Positions 1 through 6,555 of a DNA stretch of 9,039 bases are shown here, in pieces (the stretch's first letter is position 1; each line of letters starts with the position of its first letter). The DNA comes from CAYFKJ01 sp964401845 (lineage in GTDB: Bacteria; Pseudomonadota; Alphaproteobacteria; UBA2966). The stretch lies in the NCBI GenBank assembly GCA_964401845.1, contig CAYOAD010000167.1, forward strand, positions 1 through 9,039, in the 5' to 3' direction. Made by a program: the position numbers and the translations under genes. The notes below the pieces were generated by a model. It did not search any database and was not told where the DNA came from. It saw nothing but the letters and a program-made list of their open reading frames with translations.

Positions 1-1
1 A

Positions 2-475
2 ATCGCCGAGAAACTGGGTGCCCGCGTCTACTTTCCATTCGACCGGCCCTACCACCCGTTTCAGCGCTGGGCCATGAAATCCGAAGCCATTTGGCAATCA
101 CCCATCGGCCCGCTCATCCATCCTGAATTCGGCCTCTGGCATGCCTATCGCGCGGCCCTGGTGTTCGACCGGGATCTTGACCTGCCGGAAATGGGTGAGG
201 CGGAAAGCCCTTGTGACACCTGTGCCGACAAGCCTTGTCTATCGGCTTGCCCCGTGGAGGCCTTTGCGCCGGAGGCTTATGACGTGCCGGTCTGTGTCAG
301 ACACATCGCGACGTCGAAGGGTAAGGTCTGCGTGGAGCAACACTGCGCGGCGCGGCGGGCCTGCCCCGTCGGCGCCGATTACCGCTACGACCAGCCTCAT
401 GCCGAGTTCCACATGACGAAGTTCCGCCGCTCGGCGGCGGAGCGTTTCGGCATCAATCTGGATCGATGCGGCTGA
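2..475 (+). CDS. 4Fe-4S ferredoxin-type protein, 3' part only
   Basis: The reading frame is open from the window edge, so the N-terminus is missing; the first internal ATG at 74 is unlikely to be the real start because the coding-quality sequence before it (…FPFDRPYHPFQRW) continues smoothly. The visible 157 residues hold two cysteine groups: CDTCADKPCLSACP (CX2CX4CX3CP), and later CVEQHCAARRACP (CX4CX5CP). The first resembles a 4Fe-4S ferredoxin cluster site and the second could complete one or two clusters, with nonstandard spacing. The protein probably carries electrons in the cytoplasm, or is an iron-sulfur subunit of a larger enzyme. From memory, similar proteins in alphaproteobacteria are annotated only as ferredoxin or 4Fe-4S dicluster proteins; the partner is unknown. 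Its last 10 bases overlap the next gene, which suggests co-transcription. Confidence 0.75.
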   Translation: MAEKLGARVYFPFDRPYHPFQRWAMKSEAIWQSPIGPLIHPEFGLWHAYRAALVFDRDLDLPEMGEAESPCDTCADKPCLSACPVEAFAPEAYDVPVCVRHIATSKGKVCVEQHCAARRACPVGADYRYDQPHAEFHMTKFRRSAAERFGINLDRCG

Positions 476-1329
476 ATCTTGGCTTCATTTGGCTGGGCGC
501 GGCACTGGCTATTCTGCCGCAGTTAGCCGATGCCGGGACCGGCGAAAACGTCGTCTTCAGGTCCGCTCCGGTCCAGCCGTCACCATTCCAGGTCAAGCGG
601 GCCAAAGCTAAGGGAATTACCTTGGAGCCCAAACCCGGCATCGAGTTGTCGGCTCAACTGTTTCGGCCGGAGGCGCGTGGCCGGCAGGCGGCGGTCATTG
701 TTCTGGTCAGCGGTGATGGCCTGCAGAATTCTCATCTCGCCTGGGGACAGGCGCTGGCAGATTGGGGCTATGTCGGATTGGTTGTGGACAGTTTCGGGTC
801 GCGGGGCGGCACGAACTATCGGGATACGCCGGGCGTGGATGTTCCCGCCGACGCCGATGCGGCGCTCTCATACCTAGGTTCGCTGGATTTCGTGGATAAG
901 CGAAACGTCGGGGTTATCGGATTTTCGCTGGGTGGCAGCCGGCTGTTCAGTATCCTCGACAAGGCCAAATCTCCCTTGCGAAAGACCGGTTCGTTCAGAG
1001 CCGCCATCGCCCTCTACCCCAACTGCGCTGTCGGTAGGCAATTGACGGCTCCCTTGCTCATCATGGCGGGCGACGCCGATCCCATGATGACACTGGGCGA
1101 ATGCACAAAAGTTCACGCCGATGCCGCCGGTCAGGGCAATCCTGTGGTGATGCATGTTTTCTCCGGCGCCACCCACTTTTTCGATAATCCGGCCTATCGA
1201 AAGGATGTGGCAAGCCGAACCGAGGATCGCCGGAAGCCGCTTTGGTACGAAACAAACCATTACGACGAGGGCGCACATAAGGACGCCCTTCGCCGCGCTA
1301 GGACGTTTCTACAACGCTACTTGAGGTGA
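466..1329 (+). CDS. Exported dienelactone hydrolase-family alpha/beta hydrolase
   Basis: This 287-residue protein begins with a short basic tip (MRLN) and a hydrophobic stretch to about residue 20, ending in ADAG. That is a probable Sec signal peptide cut near residue 23, so the enzyme should act in the periplasm. The rest is an alpha/beta hydrolase. A nucleophile elbow GFSLGG places the nucleophile at Ser154, the acid is probably Asp203 or Asp205 in MAGDADP, and the base is His237 in SGATHFF. Classical dienelactone hydrolases use Cys at the nucleophile position, so this is a serine version and its substrate (ester, lactone or other acyl compound) cannot be named. The start codon lies inside the end of the preceding iron-sulfur gene with only a weak GGA upstream, so translation is probably coupled. 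The 3' end overlaps the convergent flavin reductase gene by 21 bp. Confidence 0.85.
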   Translation: MRLNLGFIWLGAALAILPQLADAGTGENVVFRSAPVQPSPFQVKRAKAKGITLEPKPGIELSAQLFRPEARGRQAAVIVLVSGDGLQNSHLAWGQALADWGYVGLVVDSFGSRGGTNYRDTPGVDVPADADAALSYLGSLDFVDKRNVGVIGFSLGGSRLFSILDKAKSPLRKTGSFRAAIALYPNCAVGRQLTAPLLIMAGDADPMMTLGECTKVHADAAGQGNPVVMHVFSGATHFFDNPAYRKDVASRTEDRRKPLWYETNHYDEGAHKDALRRARTFLQRYLR

Positions 1330-1866
1330 TTTTTCCTCGTCGTCGCCGAGCTTTCTCAACGCCTCCCCGACCTGTTCTGCGGTTTGGGGCGTCTCTATTT
1401 CCTCTCCCGCTTTGCCAATGCCGACAGCCGCCACGACAATTGTCCGCAGAACTTCCATCTGTTGGGTAAGTGCGGGGAGAACGCGGGCGCCGGCGCGGGG
1501 ACCCGGCGTTGCGGCCAGGAGAACAACCTTGGTGTCCTCGAACACCGCCCGGCCGTCAAGTCCACCGCCGGCCCGGGAACACCAATCAAGTGTATTTTTC
1601 AACAACGCAGGGAAGCTGCCATTGTATTCTGGCGTCGAAATGACCAACGCATTCGATCCTGCGATCATTTCCTTCAATCGCCGGGCCGCGTCGGGTAGGC
1701 CGTTTTCCGCTTCCCAGTCGCCGTTGTAAATCGGCATTTCGAAGTCGGCAAGATCGATCAGCGTCGCCTCATGACCAAGTGCTTCCGCCGCCTCGTGTGC
1801 GACTTTGATGCACCGGCGATTGAGCGAGTCACGGCGGGTGCTGCCCGAGAACATGAGAATTTTCAT
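1309..1866 (-). CDS. NADPH-dependent FMN reductase family flavoprotein
   Basis: The 185-residue protein has the flavodoxin-like fold of the NADPH-dependent FMN reductase / quinone reductase group (ChrR, AzoR-like, SsuE relatives). The N-terminal strand MKILMFSGST leads into the FMN phosphate loop GSTRRDSLN (residues 8-16), and PEYNGSFPALLKN (79-91) is the second flavin-contacting signature. It probably transfers electrons from NAD(P)H through FMN to quinones, free flavin or other soluble acceptors in the cytoplasm, often as protection against redox stress. The size is normal for the family. There is no good Shine-Dalgarno sequence before the start, and an AT-rich TATTTA lies 7 bp upstream, so the message might be leaderless. 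It is divergent from the sensor kinase. The exact acceptor is unknown. Confidence 0.88.
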   Translation of the reverse strand: MKILMFSGSTRRDSLNRRCIKVAHEAAEALGHEATLIDLADFEMPIYNGDWEAENGLPDAARRLKEMIAGSNALVISTPEYNGSFPALLKNTLDWCSRAGGGLDGRAVFEDTKVVLLAATPGPRAGARVLPALTQQMEVLRTIVVAAVGIGKAGEEIETPQTAEQVGEALRKLGDDEEKSPQVAL

Positions 1867-1983
1867 AAGAACTTAAATAGGGCCGGTCCCGTATCAAAAC
1901 CAGCACTCGTAATTCGAGATCGGACCGGCAGAAATACCGGGCAAATTAAGTTAAGATCGAAATGCCACCACTTGGAGCGACAA
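1867..1983. promoter_or_regulatory. Divergent intergenic region between flavin reductase and sensor kinase, with inverted repeat
   Basis: This 117-bp gap must hold promoters for both flanking genes. It contains a perfect 8-bp inverted repeat, GCCGGTCC at 1882-1889 and GGACCGGC at 1922-1929. Between the arms is a small CTCG/CGAG hairpin at 1906-1918. A TATTTA on the minus strand (1874-1879) could be the -10 element of the reductase gene. TAAGAT at 1952-1957 is a weak -10 candidate for the kinase. No convincing -35 hexamer pairs with either. A regulator binding the repeat would sit between the two possible promoters. Confidence 0.4.
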
Positions 1984-3045
1984 ATGACGGAAAAGTCGGA
2001 AATCCTGACCAACGTCCTGGAGAACATCATCCAGGGCGTTGTGATGTTCGACAAGTCACGGCGTGTGGTGGTCTGGAACAAGCACTACGAACAAATTCTG
2101 CAGTTTCCCGCAGGTTTCCTGAAAGCCGGAATGCCCAACAAGGCACTGACCATGCACCTTGCGAAACGCGGAGACTTTGGCGAAGGCGATCCAGAGCAAT
2201 TGGTGGCCGACCGGCTTGACCTCCTCTGGGGTGGCTCCATGAGACCGGCGGAGATAACGGTGCGCGGAGATCGGACCTACCATGTGCGGTTCCAAAAGAC
2301 GGACGACGGCGGTCTCGTGGTCACGTACACCGACATCACCGAACGCAAGGAAATGGATCGCATGAAGAGCGAATTCATCTCGACTGTGAGCCATGAACTG
2401 CGCACGCCCCTGACGTCGATCAAGGGCTCGCTCGGCCTGTTAGCGGCCGGTGCCATGGGAGAGCTGCCGGAAAAGGTCAAAAACCTGGTGGAGATCGCCC
2501 ACAACAATTCGGACCGCCTCAGCCTGTTGGTTGAGGACCTTCTGGATATACAAAATATCGAATCCGGTGAGATGGCGTTCGACCTGCAGCTGCTCGATCT
2601 CTCGCGGCTCGTGCGGGATGCGGTGGAGAGCAATAAGGCTTATGCCGAGACTTACGGCGTCGAGTTCATTCTCGGCGAGATCGTATCCGACATGTCCGTG
2701 CGCGGGGACGCCGAGCGCCTCGCCAAGGTGATAGCTAATTTGCTGTCCAACGCCGCCAAATTTTCGCCAAAAAATGAAGCGGTCGAAATCAGCCTGTCCC
2801 GCGTCGGCGCCGCCGCCAGGGTCTCGGTATCCGACCGGGGCAAGGGCATCCCCGACGATTTCCGCGACCGCATCTTCGACCGCTTCGCCCAGGCCGACAG
2901 TTCCGACAACCGCCCCATCGGCGGCACCGGTTTGGGACTGCATATCTGCAAATCGATTGTTGAACTGCACCGCGGCGAAATCGGATTTCACAGCGGAGAA
3001 GGCAAGGGCAGCACGTTCTACTTCACCCTGCCGGTACCCGATTGA
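1984..3045 (+). CDS. Soluble PAS-domain sensor histidine kinase
   Basis: I place the start at 1984, giving 353 residues. An ATG there has a GGAG (1974-1977) six bases upstream, whereas the longer open frame back to 1771 would run through the flavin reductase gene and its residues look non-coding. Domains in order: a PAS domain (about 5-120), ending in the usual DITERK linker; a HisKA dimerisation domain with H-box SHELRTPLTS (phospho-accepting His137); and a HATPase domain with N-box around Asn252/Asn256, DRGKGIP (284-290) and GTGLGL (314-319). All catalytic motifs are present, so it should be an active kinase. There is no membrane segment, so it senses a cytoplasmic signal through the PAS domain. 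No response regulator lies in the window, making it an orphan by position. Its neighbour, a flavin reductase, hints at redox or oxygen sensing, but this is speculation. Confidence 0.92.
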   Translation: MTEKSEILTNVLENIIQGVVMFDKSRRVVVWNKHYEQILQFPAGFLKAGMPNKALTMHLAKRGDFGEGDPEQLVADRLDLLWGGSMRPAEITVRGDRTYHVRFQKTDDGGLVVTYTDITERKEMDRMKSEFISTVSHELRTPLTSIKGSLGLLAAGAMGELPEKVKNLVEIAHNNSDRLSLLVEDLLDIQNIESGEMAFDLQLLDLSRLVRDAVESNKAYAETYGVEFILGEIVSDMSVRGDAERLAKVIANLLSNAAKFSPKNEAVEISLSRVGAAARVSVSDRGKGIPDDFRDRIFDRFAQADSSDNRPIGGTGLGLHICKSIVELHRGEIGFHSGEGKGSTFYFTLPVPD

Positions 3046-3061
3046 ATGTTCTGAACGGCCG

Positions 3062-3532
3062 TCACGCAAGCGGCAACGCCGTCGTCGCTTTCCACTGGCC
3101 CAGCGACATGGCGGAGCGGGTTTTTTCGACTTGGGGGATGGCCAGCAGCTCGTCGAGGATGAATTCCCGATACGCCGCGATGTCGTCGACCACCACACGC
3201 AGCAGATTATCGTATTCGCCGGAGATGAAATGGCACTCCAGGACCTCCGGCCGCTCGCGCACCTGGGCCATGAAATCGTCGCGGGTTTTCTTGTCCTTCC
3301 GGTTGAGGGCGACCTCGATGAAGACGGTCAACGTCAGGCCCAGGGCTTCAGGCGAAAGCAGGGCGACATATTTTTCGATTAGGCCGGACTGTTCCATCAG
3401 CCGGACGCGGCGGTGACAGCTTGAGGTCGAGAGATTCACGCGCTCAGCCAGTTCGGCGTTGGAGAGGCGGGCATCCTGCTGCAGGATTTCCAGAATACGC
3501 CTGTCCGTCTGATCCAGGGTTTGTGTGGTCAT
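3062..3532 (-). CDS. Lrp/AsnC family transcriptional regulator
   Basis: The 156 residues match the Lrp/AsnC architecture in length and order. An N-terminal helix-turn-helix (about residues 8-55) opens with LDQTDRRILEILQQDARLS and has its recognition helix near STSSCHRRV. A C-terminal RAM ligand-binding domain (about 66-142) contains the typical SGEYDNLLRVVVDD. Such proteins form dimers to octamers, wrap DNA, and usually respond to an amino acid or a related metabolite. It is divergent from the radical SAM operon across 134 bp containing a strong palindrome, so it probably controls that operon and itself. The effector may be the substrate or product of the pathway. It ends 16 bp from the convergent sensor kinase gene. 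The Shine-Dalgarno sequence is weak (GGAAAA directly before ATG). Confidence 0.93.
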   Translation of the reverse strand: MTTQTLDQTDRRILEILQQDARLSNAELAERVNLSTSSCHRRVRLMEQSGLIEKYVALLSPEALGLTLTVFIEVALNRKDKKTRDDFMAQVRERPEVLECHFISGEYDNLLRVVVDDIAAYREFILDELLAIPQVEKTRSAMSLGQWKATTALPLA

Positions 3533-3666
3533 TTTTCCGAATAATTTGAAAAATTTTCGAATTTTCCACCATAATCATAGCGAATCGTCTTATCATTTGC
3601 AAAGATATTGCGGCGGCAGCCATCTAACATTTCAGGGCCAATTTGACGGAACCCGAGGGTAAATAG
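3533..3666. promoter_or_regulatory. Divergent control region between the Lrp-type regulator and the radical SAM operon
   Basis: The left half of this 134-bp gap is strikingly AT-rich compared with the surrounding genes. On the plus strand TTGAAA (3546-3551) and CATAAT (3570-3575) are 18 bp apart, a plausible sigma-70-type promoter for the radical SAM operon with transcription starting near 3582. That would leave a leader of about 85 nt. A ribosome site GAGGG (3655-3659) lies seven bases before the ATG at 3667, and an in-frame TAG directly precedes that ATG, fixing the start. The motif CGAAT recurs at 3538, 3558 and 3581. No riboswitch or attenuator structure was recognised in the leader. Confidence 0.5.
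3543..3563. promoter_or_regulatory. Candidate Lrp-type operator palindrome
   Basis: The two arms AATTTGAAAA and TTTTCGAATT flank a single central base at 3553. They are complementary in nine of ten positions; the only mismatch is the pair 3547/3559. AT-rich imperfect palindromes of this kind are typical Lrp/AsnC binding sites. The site covers the proposed -35 and spacer of the plus-strand promoter and starts 11 bp upstream of the regulator's own start codon, so one bound protein could act on both genes. Confidence 0.5.
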
Positions 3667-4980
3667 ATGTCAGTTATCGCCAAGCTCGATGCGCCCACAG
3701 TCGAGACCTTCGCCAAGAAATACGCCGACGTGCCGATGGAGGTGATCCTCAAGGAGGACCTGCTGCGCCAGGGTATGGACCTCAGCCCGGCGGCGCTCGA
3801 GCTCGCTCGGGACGCCCGGCCCCAGGCCTATTTCCTGTTTTCCTACAATATGAGCGGTCACGGCGAGATGGATGAAGGCGTCAGCACCACGGCACCGGAG
3901 GACGTTGTTTTTCGCGACGGACCTTACGGTTTGCGACGCACCTGGGTGCGGGTCGTGCTCAACGGCTCGTCACCCTACATGATCGACGTTGTCGACGGCG
4001 TCTTGAAGATCTGTGAAAACGGCGTGCCGCTGGCCGAGGTCGACTACCCGAAAAAGCCCTCCTACTACGGCCGGGAACTGGACGACGGGCTGCTCTACGA
4101 ACAGATCATTCCGCTGCTTTACAATTCGTATGCGTTCATCACGACCTTCCGCGCCTGCCATTACTGGGGTGACAAGGAGGAATGCAAGTTCTGCGACATC
4201 AACTACAACCTGCGTGAAATCCGCCGCCTGTCGGGAGACCACGTCACGGCGGACGCCATCAAGAACAAGGACCATGTCGTCGAGGTCATCGGCGCCATGT
4301 CGGAGGAACCCGATCCCGGCCACCGCATGATCACCATCATCATGACCGGCGGTTCGATTCTGCGCTCGGTGCAGAAGGGACCGGACAACGCCGCTGATTT
4401 CAATATCCCCTACGTCGAAGCGATCCGCGAGCGCATCGGTCACCGCGTGCCCATCGTGATGATCACCGAAACCCAGGATATGGACCGTCTCAGGCGCATG
4501 AAAGCGGCGGGCATCACGACGCACAACGCCAACCTCGAAGTCTGGGACCGCAACCTGTTCGCCACCATCGCGCCGGGCAAGGAAACCCACGTGGGCTACG
4601 ACAATTGGGTGCGCGGCCTGCTGGATTCGGTCGAGATTTTCGGCGAGGGCCGGGTCAGCCCCAACATGGTCTCGGGCATCGAGATGGCGCGCCCCTGGGG
4701 CTTTGACAGCGTTAGGGATGCGGTTGCCTCCGCCAGCGAGGGTTTCGAATACCTCATGTCGCGGGGCGTCATTCCACATCTCGATACCTGGTGTATAGAG
4801 CCCGGCACACAGCTTGCGGATAACCCGCCGGTGCCGCTCGACTTCCTCATCCAGGCCGACATCGCCTGGTATGAGACCTGGCGCAAATACAAATTGCCGC
4901 CATTCGAGGGCTACGGACCCATGGGCTCGCCGGGCGTTGCTGTATATGGCAACACCGGCTCCGTTGACATGGGCGGTTGA
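3667..4980 (+). CDS. Radical SAM enzyme with CX8CX2C cluster motif
   Basis: This 437-residue protein is a radical SAM enzyme of uncharacterised function. An N-terminal region of about 155 residues precedes the core. The iron-sulfur site is RACHYWGDKEECKFCDINY: Cys164, Cys173 and Cys176, spacing CX8CX2C instead of the usual CX3CX2C. Downstream, MTGGS (226-230) fits the SAM amino-group loop. HNANLEVWD (286-294) and HLDTWCIEPGTQL (371-383) resemble conserved strands of BioB/HydE/MqnC-like enzymes. From memory, the layout around the cluster, and the APGK and FGEGRVS segments, recall the MSMEG_0568 family linked to Nit1 nitrilase clusters, but no cysteine-rich tail like the one I recall there is present. 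No SPASM or auxiliary-cluster cysteines are seen. It should generate a 5'-deoxyadenosyl radical to rearrange, cleave or methylthiolate a small substrate. It leads an operon, with the YciI gene 24 bp downstream. Family call is firm; reaction unknown. Confidence 0.88.
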   Translation: MSVIAKLDAPTVETFAKKYADVPMEVILKEDLLRQGMDLSPAALELARDARPQAYFLFSYNMSGHGEMDEGVSTTAPEDVVFRDGPYGLRRTWVRVVLNGSSPYMIDVVDGVLKICENGVPLAEVDYPKKPSYYGRELDDGLLYEQIIPLLYNSYAFITTFRACHYWGDKEECKFCDINYNLREIRRLSGDHVTADAIKNKDHVVEVIGAMSEEPDPGHRMITIIMTGGSILRSVQKGPDNAADFNIPYVEAIRERIGHRVPIVMITETQDMDRLRRMKAAGITTHNANLEVWDRNLFATIAPGKETHVGYDNWVRGLLDSVEIFGEGRVSPNMVSGIEMARPWGFDSVRDAVASASEGFEYLMSRGVIPHLDTWCIEPGTQLADNPPVPLDFLIQADIAWYETWRKYKLPPFEGYGPMGSPGVAVYGNTGSVDMGG

Positions 4981-5004
4981 AGATTTCAAAGAGAGGACTT
5001 TCCG

Positions 5005-5349
5005 ATGCTGTTCGCCTTCATCTGTTTCGACAAACCCGGCAAGGCCGATCTCCGCCAGCGCATCCGGGCGGAGCACATCGAATACATGATTGCTGCGAAG
5101 GACCGCACCGTTTTCGGCGGCCCATTGCAGGACGACGACGGGGAGACCACGATCGGCAGCATCTTTGCCATCGATTTCGCTGACCGCGCCGCCGCCGAAG
5201 CCTTTATTGCGGAAGAGCCCTATACCAAATATGGTCTTTTCGAGACGCCGCAGATATTCCCTTGGAAACAGATGGTGCCCGAACTTGAAGAGGGTTTTCT
5301 CCTGAAGGAATTGGCGCGGCAACGCGAATTGGCGACGGCTGACGCCTAG
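5005..5349 (+). CDS. YciI family protein
   Basis: The 114-residue protein has the dimeric ferredoxin-like fold of the YciI group. Visible signatures are an early RAEHIEYM with conserved His24, then FGGPLQDDDGE (37-47), GSIFAIDF (51-58), and the tail pattern EEPYTKYGLFE leading to PW. YciI proteins are small, poorly understood enzymes or accessory proteins, related in fold to muconolactone isomerase; some act as lyases or dehydrochlorinases. Here the likely role is a tautomerisation, elimination or hydrolysis step on an intermediate made by the radical SAM enzyme, although a structural or chaperone role cannot be excluded. The start is supported by GAGAGG at 4991-4996, eight bases upstream. 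The C-terminal extension of about 20 charged residues is slightly longer than the usual family core. Confidence 0.88.
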   Translation: MLFAFICFDKPGKADLRQRIRAEHIEYMIAAKDRTVFGGPLQDDDGETTIGSIFAIDFADRAAAEAFIAEEPYTKYGLFETPQIFPWKQMVPELEEGFLLKELARQRELATADA

Positions 5350-5363
5350 CCCCACCAAACAAT

Positions 5364-5379
5364 CCGGGCCGCCGCCCGG
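5364..5379 (+). other. GC hairpin just before the aminotransferase ribosome site
   Basis: CCGGGC (5364-5369) and GCCCGG (5374-5379) form a perfect six-pair stem with a four-base loop. It lies in the 48-bp gap between the YciI and aminotransferase genes, ending four bases before the GGAGAGAG ribosome site. There is no U-run, so it is not an intrinsic terminator. It could affect mRNA stability or ribosome access. Confidence 0.4.
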
Positions 5380-5397
5380 CCTGGAGAGAGAATTAAA

Positions 5398-6498
5398 ATG
5401 ATCGAACCGCGCGCAGGGGTGCGGAACATATCGCCCTATACGCCTGGCGAACCCCCGGAACTCGATTTCGACCGGGTGATCAATATCGCCAACAATGAAA
5501 GTCCCTACGGCGCCAGTCCCGCCGCCGTCGAGGCCGCCGTCGCGGCGCTGCAAAACGGCCTGCAACTCTATCCCGATCCCGGCTGTACGGCCCTGCGCCG
5601 CGCCATCGCCGAGGTCCACGAAATCGAGGCCGACCAGATTATCTGCTCCAACGGCTCCGAGGAGTTGCTGCAGCTGATCGCCAAAGCCTACGCCAAGGAC
5701 GGCGACGAGATCATCATGAGCCAGTACGGCTTTCTGATGTTTCCGGTCGTCGCCCATGCCGTCGGCGCCACGCCGATCGCCGTGGAAGAGGACGACTGCA
5801 TCGCCAACGTCGACGCCATCATCGCGGCCGTGACGGAAAAAACACGCATCGTTTTCCTGGCCAATCCGAACAACCCGACCGGTACTTATATTCCGCGCGA
5901 TGAGCTGAAACGACTGCGCGACGGTTTGCCGGCCGACGTTTTACTGGTGCTCGATTGCGCCTATGCCGAATACGCCGTAAACGACGACTACGACAACGGC
6001 ATGGCTTATGTGAACGACGGCGCCGACAACACTCTGGTCGCCCGCACGTTCTCCAAGATCTACGGCCTGGCGGCGTCGCGCGTCGGCTGGGCCTACTGCC
6101 CGGCGCCGGTGGCGGACGTGCTTCATCGGGTGCGCGGCGTTTTCAATGTCGGCGGACCCTCGCAGGCCGCAGCCGCGGCCGCCGTGCGCGATCAGGAATT
6201 CGTGGCCTCCGTGAGGACGAAGAACCTGCGCGAACTGGCCAAGGTTTCGGCCGGGCTTGGCAATCTGGGCCTCAGCGTGCTGCCGAGCCAGTGCAATTTC
6301 GTACTGGCCCGTTTTCCCGATGCCGCCGCCGCCTCGGATACCGCCGGTTATCTCGCCTCCAAGGGCATCTTCGTGCGTCCCGTCGCCAATTATGGCCTGG
6401 ACGACTGCCTGCGCATCACCATCGGCGCCGAGGAGGAAAACCAGATCCTGCTGGCCGTCCTTGCCGAGTTTTTCGCCAGCAAATCGAACGTCGCCTGA
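5398..6498 (+). CDS. HisC-like PLP-dependent aminotransferase (fold type I)
   Basis: At 366 residues this has the normal length and motif order of the histidinol-phosphate aminotransferase group. It shows NNESPYG (32-38, in place of the usual N-E-N-P-Y-G), Tyr110 that should stack near PLP, NPNNPTG (156-162), Asp186 in VLDCAYAEY, the Schiff-base Lys220 in TFSKIYGLAASRVGW with Arg228 for the PLP phosphate, and Arg339 in LRITIG for the substrate carboxylate. All catalytic residues are present. It swaps an amino group between an amino acid and a keto acid or phosphate ester. Proteins of this subgroup also act on aromatic amino acids or serve in secondary pathways. No other histidine biosynthesis gene is nearby, so a role in the radical SAM pathway is more likely than in histidine synthesis. 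A strong ribosome site, GGAGAGAG (5383-5390), precedes the ATG. I therefore give no hisC symbol. Confidence 0.9.
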   Translation: MIEPRAGVRNISPYTPGEPPELDFDRVINIANNESPYGASPAAVEAAVAALQNGLQLYPDPGCTALRRAIAEVHEIEADQIICSNGSEELLQLIAKAYAKDGDEIIMSQYGFLMFPVVAHAVGATPIAVEEDDCIANVDAIIAAVTEKTRIVFLANPNNPTGTYIPRDELKRLRDGLPADVLLVLDCAYAEYAVNDDYDNGMAYVNDGADNTLVARTFSKIYGLAASRVGWAYCPAPVADVLHRVRGVFNVGGPSQAAAAAAVRDQEFVASVRTKNLRELAKVSAGLGNLGLSVLPSQCNFVLARFPDAAAASDTAGYLASKGIFVRPVANYGLDDCLRITIGAEEENQILLAVLAEFFASKSNVA

Positions 6499-6555
6499 AC
6501 TGAAGAGATCAAAGTGTTATCGTAGGCCCTGCGGAAAAACTCCAAGGGGCAGACG

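Noticed and set aside
1771..1983. N-terminal extension of the sensor kinase by 71 codons
   Set aside because: It overlaps the divergent flavin reductase gene and its start has no ribosome site; the ATG at 1984 has a good GGAG and fits the PAS domain boundary.
3046..3061. Shared terminator between the convergent kinase and Lrp genes
   Set aside because: The 16-bp gap has no stem followed by a T-run.
2440..3198. 252-codon minus-strand frame opposite the sensor kinase
   Set aside because: Antisense to the HisKA/HATPase coding region and overlapping the Lrp gene; no motifs.
3970..5757. 595-codon open frame on the minus strand opposite the radical SAM, YciI and aminotransferase genes
   Set aside because: Its translation is rich in D, G, V, R and H without recognisable motifs, and it lies antisense to three well-supported genes. 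Long antisense frames are common in high-GC DNA.
5955..6503. 182-codon frame within the aminotransferase gene
   Set aside because: Arginine-rich out-of-frame shadow of a gene with all catalytic motifs in the other frame.
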